Shown: positions 1-5,700 of the stretch, piece by piece | How the letters are laid out: every line of letters begins with the position of its first letter | Numbering within the stretch: the first letter of the stretch is position 1 | Source of the DNA: a virus | Reading direction: 5' to 3' (one strand) | Virus record (IMG/VR): IMGVR_UViG_3300035703_000391 | Span: 1 to 25,348 of that record | Length of the DNA: 25,348 nucleotides | Made by a program: the position numbers and the translations under genes | Notes under the pieces: generated by a model | The model's database searches: none | What the model was told of the DNA's origin: nothing | The model's input: only the letters and a program-made list of their open reading frames with translations

Positions 1-1
1 C

Positions 2-97
2 GTCACCAAGAAGGGCGGTATGCTGTACAAGGTGTCGAAGGATGTGTGGGCGGCGCTTGGCGTGGGGATAACGGCGATTGAGAAGGAGAGAGGATGA
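2..97 (+). CDS. 3' end of an unidentified phage protein (partial)
   Basis: An open frame enters from the left edge and ends at a TGA at 95-97. The visible 31 residues (VTKKGGMLYKVSKDVWAALG...) are too few to assign a family. The stop overlaps the start of the next gene as ATGA, and the next gene's ribosome site (AAGGAGAGAGG) sits in the last codons of this one. That arrangement is the main reason to believe the frame is real and is part of the same plus-strand operon. Confidence 0.55.
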   Translation, partial: VTKKGGMLYKVSKDVWAALGVGITAIEKERG

Positions 98-336
98 CGG
101 ACGAACTCAAGCTGGTTGCTGACAAGTTCAACGCAGAACGCGATCTTCTTTGCGCCCAGGACAACGAGCTCAAGGAGATCATCCGGCGCATGGTGGAACA
201 CGGGAAGACACTTGCTAGCCCGTATGATGCGAAGTGGAATCAATTGACGTGCAAGGCCGAGATCTTGGCGTCGGTTCCGATCAGCCTGCCGCTGATAGGG
301 GATGAGCAGCAAGCAATCGGGAAAGAGGGTGAGTAG
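94..336 (+). CDS. Small hypothetical phage protein, 80 aa
   Basis: I do not recognise this protein. The ATG at 94 follows a strong Shine-Dalgarno sequence (AAGGAGAGAGG) and overlaps the preceding stop as ATGA. The first half is charged and probably helical (KLVADKFNAERDLLCAQDNE), with alternating acidic and basic residues that suit a short coiled coil. No membrane segment or metal-binding cluster is visible. The stop TAG at 334-336 is followed directly by the next ATG at 337, so the two genes abut with no spacer. Position in the small-gene run before dUTPase suggests an early or nucleotide-metabolism module, but no function can be given. Confidence 0.6.
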   Translation: MTDELKLVADKFNAERDLLCAQDNELKEIIRRMVEHGKTLASPYDAKWNQLTCKAEILASVPISLPLIGDEQQAIGKEGE

Positions 337-516
337 ATGGACAAGCGAACGATGTGGTTCTTCGGTGGTCACGCTGGCCCATGGAGGCTGTGGGGAGTCT
401 GGTGGAAGCGTCGAGTTTTTCTTGGTGTTTCGGTCATTCGGCAGAATGAGGATTGGGAGCTTTCCACTGAGTTCGCCGGGGAAGGGGCGCAATGTGAGTC
501 AGCCGAAGCCAACTAA
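337..516 (+). CDS. Small Trp-rich hypothetical protein, 59 aa
   Basis: A short frame starts at an ATG directly after the TAG of the preceding gene. AGAGGG lies about 7 nt upstream of the start, and the frame ends with TAA at 514-516. The N-terminal half is unusually rich in aromatic and basic residues (MWFFGG, PWRLWGVWWKRR), with five Trp in the first 40 residues. The C-terminal half is acidic. The aromatic stretch could be a membrane-interface segment, but it is not a clean transmembrane helix. I know no family for it. The perfect abutment upstream and the GTG start of the next gene inside its 3' end support it as a real member of the operon. Confidence 0.45.
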   Translation: MDKRTMWFFGGHAGPWRLWGVWWKRRVFLGVSVIRQNEDWELSTEFAGEGAQCESAEAN

Positions 517-997
517 AAACAACTCCACGCCAATCTACAGGCTCGTTATCCAGGACATCAGGAAGCGCGCCAAGGTTGGCAAGAAGAACTACGGCGTCTA
601 CCTCCAGGCAAGCAACGGGCGCGACTGCTTGATGGACGCATACGAAGAGGCTCTGGATCTGGCAAAGTACCTGCGCCAGAAGATCGAGGAGGAGAAGGGC
701 ATGAAGACAAAGCGGAAAGCAGAGCGACTGAAGAAGGCTGAAACCCAACACCTTCCGGTCGTCGCCAAGAAGAACACGAAAGACTGGTGCAAGGGCGTAG
801 TTGGCCGAATACACCAGACGTACTGGAGAGAATCTGGCACCCACATCTTGGACAGGAAGTGCATGGTGTGTTCTAAGGTTGTCGAGAGAGTCATCAAGCC
901 GTACGGTGAGTATGGCGAAGGCTACCAGGAATGGGATGCGGCGTGGACGAAGTACCGTCAACAGGAAAAGGAGAGAAGAGAATGCAAGTTGTTTTAG
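494..997 (+). CDS. Hypothetical charged phage protein, 167 aa (GTG start)
   Basis: The frame stays open further upstream (an ATG at 302), but the best start is GTG at 494. GAAGGGG sits about 7 nt before it, and only a short overlap with the preceding gene remains. The product begins VSQPKPTKNNSTPIYRLVIQ. Its middle (roughly residues 50-80) is a highly charged Lys/Glu helix, likely coiled coil. One CxxC pair (KCMVC) occurs near residue 120, followed by an acidic, aromatic-rich tail. A single CxxC is not enough for a classical zinc finger. The family is unknown to me. It overlaps the next gene by 16 bp. Confidence 0.6.
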   Translation: MSQPKPTKNNSTPIYRLVIQDIRKRAKVGKKNYGVYLQASNGRDCLMDAYEEALDLAKYLRQKIEEEKGMKTKRKAERLKKAETQHLPVVAKKNTKDWCKGVVGRIHQTYWRESGTHILDRKCMVCSKVVERVIKPYGEYGEGYQEWDAAWTKYRQQEKERRECKLF

Positions 998-1230
998 CTG
1001 TATTGATTCTGTCGTCTATGGGAGTGATTGGAATTGCGTGGTTCAAGTTGATGCAGTTCAAGCACCCCAAAGCTGCTCTGTGGTATTACATGGGCGCTTA
1101 CTGTATCGCAAACGGAGACGCAGAGATGCGCCGGATCGAACGGCAGACTGAACACTACCGGGCCATGGAAGACCTCTGCGGAGGGAAGATTGAAAGGAGC
1201 AAGTATGATCGTCAAACTCAAAACAGCTAA
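982..1230 (+). CDS. Small membrane protein with one N-terminal TM helix, 82 aa
   Basis: The ATG at 982 follows GGAAAAGGAGAGAAGAG, a strong ribosome site. An in-frame ATG at 931 is deeper inside the previous gene and has no such site. Residues 1-19 (MQVVLAVLILSSMGVIGIA) form a clear hydrophobic helix. A basic, aromatic stretch follows, then a polar helical tail with two Cys. This looks like a single-pass inner-membrane protein with an N-out or signal-anchor topology. It lies two genes before an M15 peptidase, so a role in lysis (small holin or spanin-like) is possible, but no family signature is visible. The 3' end overlaps the dUTPase start by 26 bp, indicating coupled expression. Confidence 0.6.
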   Translation: MQVVLAVLILSSMGVIGIAWFKLMQFKHPKAALWYYMGAYCIANGDAEMRRIERQTEHYRAMEDLCGGKIERSKYDRQTQNS

Positions 1231-1657
1231 CGCATCCGTGAAGATTCCCGTGTACGCGCACGGCCCCCACGAAGACGCAGGCATGGACCTGCACGCCGAC
1301 GAGGCGGTGTTCCTGCGCCCCAATGAACCCCAGGTTGTGAAGACCGGGCTACACATCGAGCTTCCTCCCGGGTGCGAGGCGCAGATCCGCAGCCGCTCCG
1401 GACTGGCGCTGAAGAATGGCATCACCGTACTGAACAGCCCCGGCACAATCGATCCCTCCTACCGTGGGGAGATCGGCGTCATCCTATGCTGGAACGGGTA
1501 CAAGCAGGTACAGGATCAGCCCTTCGTCATTGAGAAGGGAATGAAGATCGCACAGATGGTGATCGCCAAGTACGAACCCATCCGCTTCGAGCAGGCCAAC
1601 GAATTATCCAACACCGACCGGGGTGCCGCAGGTTTTGGATCTACCGGAACACGGTAG
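1205..1657 (+). CDS. dut: dUTP diphosphatase (trimeric dUTPase), 150 aa
   Basis: The enzyme hydrolyses dUTP to dUMP and diphosphate. This keeps uracil out of phage DNA and supplies dUMP for dTMP synthesis in the cytoplasm. All five motifs of the homotrimeric family are present in order: DAGMDLHA (24-31), RSRSGLA (62-68), GTIDPSYRGEIGV (80-92, with the expected catalytic Asp83), KGMKIAQMVI (111-120) and the glycine-rich C-terminal arm RGAAGFGSTG (139-148). Length matches the usual 140-155 residues, so the gene looks intact. The ATG at 1205 is chosen because GAAAGGAGC lies just upstream; an ATG at 1190 would add five unneeded residues. It overlaps the upstream membrane-protein gene and closes this tight gene run. 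Confidence 0.97.
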   Translation: MIVKLKTANASVKIPVYAHGPHEDAGMDLHADEAVFLRPNEPQVVKTGLHIELPPGCEAQIRSRSGLALKNGITVLNSPGTIDPSYRGEIGVILCWNGYKQVQDQPFVIEKGMKIAQMVIAKYEPIRFEQANELSNTDRGAAGFGSTGTR

Positions 1658-1746
1658 TCCAATCAAACGGGCATAGCCCAAATTCAAAAAGAAAGGCATG
1701 GTGAATTGAGAACACTGAACTAGCCAAAGAGAAAACCACAGAGACT

Positions 1747-1765
1747 ACCCAGGTGACCCCTGGGT
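1747..1765. promoter_or_regulatory. Perfect 7-bp inverted repeat in the leader of the M15 gene
   Basis: ACCCAGG and CCTGGGT pair perfectly around a 5-nt loop (TGACC), within the 145-bp space between dUTPase and the M15 peptidase. That is the widest gap in the plus-strand run. No U-tract follows, so it is not a classical terminator. It could be an operator half-site pair or an RNA hairpin affecting translation of the lysin gene 38 bp downstream. A weaker GGGC-ATA-GCCC palindrome lies at 1669-1679. Function is inference only. Confidence 0.3.
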
Positions 1766-1802
1766 GTACGGAATTGACGTTCTTTACACCGAGGGGTTAC
1801 GA

Positions 1803-2249
1803 TTGAGTATGCAAGCCACACAGCGCAACCCATCGTGGATGGTGTCCAAGAATTTCAAAGCATCAGAAGTATGCTGCAAACATTGCGGCGTGATGGGCAT
1901 GAAGCTTGATTTCATTGCCTTGCTTCAGGAGTTCAGGGATTACCTTGGTGCGCCAGTGGTAATCAACAGTGGGTACAGGTGCAGCCTGCATCCCGCTGAA
2001 CTGTCTAAGCCTCCCGGCAAAGTCGGAAGGCATAGGCTTGGGTGTGCGGTTGATATCCGCAGTCCCGGCATGAGCCTTGAAGATCTCTACTCCAGAGTAG
2101 AGAAGTTCGGTAAGTTCCTTGGAGTTGGTGTTTCCATCCACGGGGGCTTCATTCATTGCGACCAGAGAGAAAGGAAAGCCAGATGGCAATACGACGTGAG
2201 TGGGAAGGACATCCCGTGGGATGGACGGTGGCAGTCGCTAAAGGGATAG
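1803..2249 (+). CDS. M15-family peptidoglycan peptidase, probable endolysin, 148 aa
   Basis: This is a zinc-dependent D,D-/L,D-carboxypeptidase-type enzyme that would cut peptidoglycan peptide stems, the usual role of phage lysins with this fold. Visible family features are NSGYRC (55-60), the first zinc motif with His77 and Asp84 (RHRLGCAVDI) and the second with His118 (FIHCD). This matches the peptidase M15A/M15_3 layout. There is no signal peptide or membrane helix, so a holin would be needed for release. The start is uncertain. TTG at 1803 has GAGGGG exactly 6 nt upstream and is preferred; ATG at 1809 removes two residues; GTG at 1764 adds 13. The next gene begins 11 bp downstream. Confidence 0.85.
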   Translation: MSMQATQRNPSWMVSKNFKASEVCCKHCGVMGMKLDFIALLQEFRDYLGAPVVINSGYRCSLHPAELSKPPGKVGRHRLGCAVDIRSPGMSLEDLYSRVEKFGKFLGVGVSIHGGFIHCDQRERKARWQYDVSGKDIPWDGRWQSLKG

Positions 2250-2259
2250 GAGATCTCGC

Positions 2260-2727
2260 ATGATTCGGCGCAGGGTCTTGCACGATCTCCCAGCTAAGGA
2301 GAGGGATCTCGAATCCCTCCCCAAGCTCAAGGATTCTATTCGGATCGTGATCAGCGATCCAGTGTTTCCTCTGTCTTTGTACTTGAGGAATCAGCTAGGT
2401 GACTTGGTGCAGAGTCGCGCTGCAAGCAAGGACATGTACCGGATCTCCCAGAACATCTCGAACAAGATGCGGTTCTTGCCTGTGTCTGGGGTCAACCTCA
2501 ACATCGAACTGCACGACAGGGCAAAACTAAAAGACTACGGCATGTTTATAGACGTAGTCCTTAGGATTCTATATCGCGCCTGCCTGATTGAGTGCATGAC
2601 ATCTAGCTCTGTAGAGAGTGTTAATGTCAAGTACGTCGAGGCAGACAGGCGCAAGGTGATCGTGAATATCAACCCGAAGAAATCGGGAGAGACTACTTCC
2701 GTAGTCGAATCGGTATCTGTTTCTTAA
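2260..2727 (+). CDS. Hypothetical phage protein, 155 aa
   Basis: The ATG at 2260 has a good ribosome site (ATAGGAGA) overlapping the stop of the M15 gene, so the two are probably co-transcribed. The product is basic at the N-terminus (MIRRRVLHDLPAKERD). The middle is mixed alpha/beta with hydrophobic stretches (FIDVVLRILYRACLIEC), and the tail is Ser/Val-rich. No family, metal site or membrane helix is clear to me. Its last 35 bp overlap, tail to tail, with the end of the 1929-residue gene on the opposite strand. Placement after the lysin could mean a lysis accessory role, but that is only guilt by association. Confidence 0.65.
   Translation: MIRRRVLHDLPAKERDLESLPKLKDSIRIVISDPVFPLSLYLRNQLGDLVQSRAASKDMYRISQNISNKMRFLPVSGVNLNIELHDRAKLKDYGMFIDVVLRILYRACLIECMTSSSVESVNVKYVEADRRKVIVNINPKKSGETTSVVESVSVS
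2673..2687 (-). terminator. Weak terminator-like hairpin after the virion operon
   Basis: On the minus strand CCCGA and TCGGG pair around TTTCT, starting 6 nt after the TAG stop of the 1929-residue gene. They are followed by a T-rich stretch (TTGATATT). The stem is only 5 bp and the T-run is broken, so the case is weak. Position at the very end of a 22.6-kb operon is the main argument. It lies inside the convergent plus-strand gene. Confidence 0.25.
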
Positions 2728-5700
2728 GGTCGTTCACCTCAGCGGCAAGGGAGACGATCTCTTTCTGGATCTCGTTGAGTTCGTCTCTCTTTTCACTGGA
2801 GGACATCTCGGTGTCGCTTTGGACGGCACGCTTCTGTCGGTTGAGTTCTCGGATCTGTTCAATGACAGGGCGGACTTCATCGCCAATCTCGGCAAGCTGA
2901 TAAAGCTCATCTTCCTTCGCTTCAGATAGCTCTCGCCCATTCTCGGAGTACGCCTTAAGAGTGGACGCTGCCATCTTCGCGGCCTCGTCGATCATGTACA
3001 GATCCTCGACCATCTTCTTGCCTTCAGCAGACTTGAAGAGGGGGCCAATGACGGGGAGGAGGTATGGCTCAGAGAAGCGCATCCGTTCTGGCACGGGAGC
3101 ATCGCTTCCTTCCTCGATAAGTCTGCCAAGGATGTCGGCAGAGTAGGCACCGATTGTACCGAAGTAGCCTCTGATCAAGTGATCGACCATAACAGGCGAT
3201 ACAGGGAACGCAGTTTCCTCCATCGCCCTTCCAGCCGCTTTAGCCACACCAGTGCTGTACTCAGTAAACTGCTCCTCTGGAAGCAGGCTGGCAAGGTATT
3301 GGTTCACAATCGGCCTCTGAGAGTAGAAGTCGAAGTTGGCAATCGCCTCGATCCCGGGAAGGAATACCTGAGGAATGGGATTAAACGAAAGGGTATCAAA
3401 CACCGCCCTCTGAAGGGAGTCGATCAATTCGCCACCGTCAGAGCGCCCCATAATCATGGTGACGATTCTTTCCGCAGGCATCTTCGCGACCAGCCCAAGC
3501 TCTTGCGGTATAGGGAACTTGAGAACCGTTCCCTCTTTGATCCCAGGAATGAAGTCTACGGGAAGGAAGATATTCCCGTCCTTCTCTTCGTCGGTGGCAT
3601 TCTCCCAAGCAGGGTGATTGGACATGTACAGCGCGTAGAGAGCAGAGAGGGCAGAGAAGTACATGAACCGGGTGACCGCTGCGCCCTTCATGTCAGCCGA
3701 CATCTGATTTGGCATCATCTTCTCGCCCTTCATCGTGCGATAGAAGACATCCATGCCCTGGATTCTGGCGTTGAAGAACGGAAGTAGCGCCATGCCAATC
3801 TGCAAGCCACGGGAACTGCCCTTCCTGGAGAAGTTGATGGTCTCCATGGCGGCAAACAGTGCCTCTGCGCGATCACCGGTTTTCGCCAGGACGTCCTGGT
3901 ATACCTTGGTTCTTGTGCTGGCTTCAGATATCTCAGACCCCCTTTCGAGTACCTCGATGCCCTTGTTGAACGTATCTCTTAGTTGAGCAAGGATGCCCTT
4001 CTGCTCCTCGCCAATCTTCCGTCGCATCTCTCTGGCCGTCTCTTGCAGGGTCTTCTTCCGGAGCCCAGAGCTAGAGATGCCAGCAGACTTCAGCGCCTTG
4101 AACTCGGGAGAATTCTGGTACGCCATCTGGATTCCCTTGGTGATCTCCTTGAATGGAGGCAGGAGCGTGCTTCCGTACTGACCAAGGATCCAAGACTGAA
4201 TGGCGTCACGCAGAGTATTGCGAACGATGAACGTGGGCGAAAGGGTAGTACCGCGCCGTAGCTTCTCTGTGAACCAACCCATGCCCCGCAGAACGTCCTG
4301 AACAGGGAAGCCAGACTTGGCTACAGCGTCATGCAGAAGAGCATCCTTGACTTCGTAGTGCTTCTTGGCCCCGCCCTCCCTGACAGTGATTACCTTATAC
4401 CCCTGCTGCGCATCCCCGGGCTTCTCGATCTCCTTCATGTAGCCAGTGACGACACCGTCTCTTGCCACCTTGCGTGCCGCAAAGTTCTTGGCAGCGGTGC
4501 CGATGACGTAATAAGTGTTGGCGATGACGTTCTCGATGGCATCGTTGACCGGGAGATCGCGCCCCGTAAGCCCCTTGGGGTTGGACAGGTTTGTGATCTG
4601 CGAACTGAGGCGCGGGATATCTACCTCACCCGTATCCACATCTCCTTCCATCACGGTCGGGATGCGGTAGAAGGGAATGTAGAAGGCAGACTTCCACGCC
4701 TTGGCCTCACCTGCGGAAATGAAGCCACTCTTGCGAAGAATGTCCACAAGGTTGTCATTGTATGCCTTGAAGTTGTCGATGGCAGTGTTGATGTCGCTGT
4801 CGTTCTCCCACCGCTTGTATTCCCTTTCGACATCGGCTTCACTAATAACGCCGCCAGGGTCTTTCCCGCCCCCCTTCAAGGCCTTGTACCGCTTTGCGTA
4901 CGCAAAGTTGAAGAAGGCGTCGAGCTTACCCTTCTCTCTCAGTGACTGGAAGATCTTCAGTGGAGCGATCTTCTCGTTGTCGGCAGCGAGGATAATGCTT
5001 CCTTCGGTCGTGAAGCCTCCATTCTCCAGGCCAGCGAGGGCCATGTCTTGCGCCTTATCAGAGAACAGGAGTGCGTGGTATGAACCTTCAGCGGCGCTGA
5101 GGTACTTCTTGTCGCCAGTCTTGGAGTACGCTTCAATCGCCATCAATCGGACAGGATCGTAGCGGTCAACCAGCTTCTGCCGGAACGAGGAGAAGTTGCC
5201 CTTGATCAGGTCACTTGCTTCTTCCAGCGGGTTCTTCGCAGACCTCTTGGTGAAGAACGGCTTGGTGGCGCTAGGGCCTTGGGGATTGGAGAGAACGTCC
5301 TGCTTGGCCCTCTTGGTGCCAGCGGGAGCGATCTCCAGCTTCCCGGCGGGGGCAGGCTTGGCTGGCTCAGGAGTCACCTTCGGGGTAACGGGGGCTTCGG
5401 TCGACATCCCCTTTCGAGCCTTGTCGGAGATATAGAGAGCGCCGCCAACTTTGACAAGATCTTTGTTCTTGATCATGCCCTTGACCATCGCATCGACATC
5501 TTCCGGCGCGACATCCATCTCCTGGATCAGGTACTGACGAGGAGATTTCACGGGGGTCTTGCGGTCGAACTTGGAAGCCAGCCCAGACAGAGCTTGCTTG
5601 TACTTGTCGTCCGCTACCCCTTCTTCATCTTCCTCTCCGTAGACCTTGGTCTCTGCGCCCGAAGACTTGTCAGCCTCAGAGGCGATAGAGATCTCCTGGC

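Noticed and set aside
302-493. Upstream extension of the 167-residue gene to an ATG at 302
   Set aside because: It would overlap two small genes almost entirely and lacks a ribosome site, while the GTG at 494 has one at ideal spacing.
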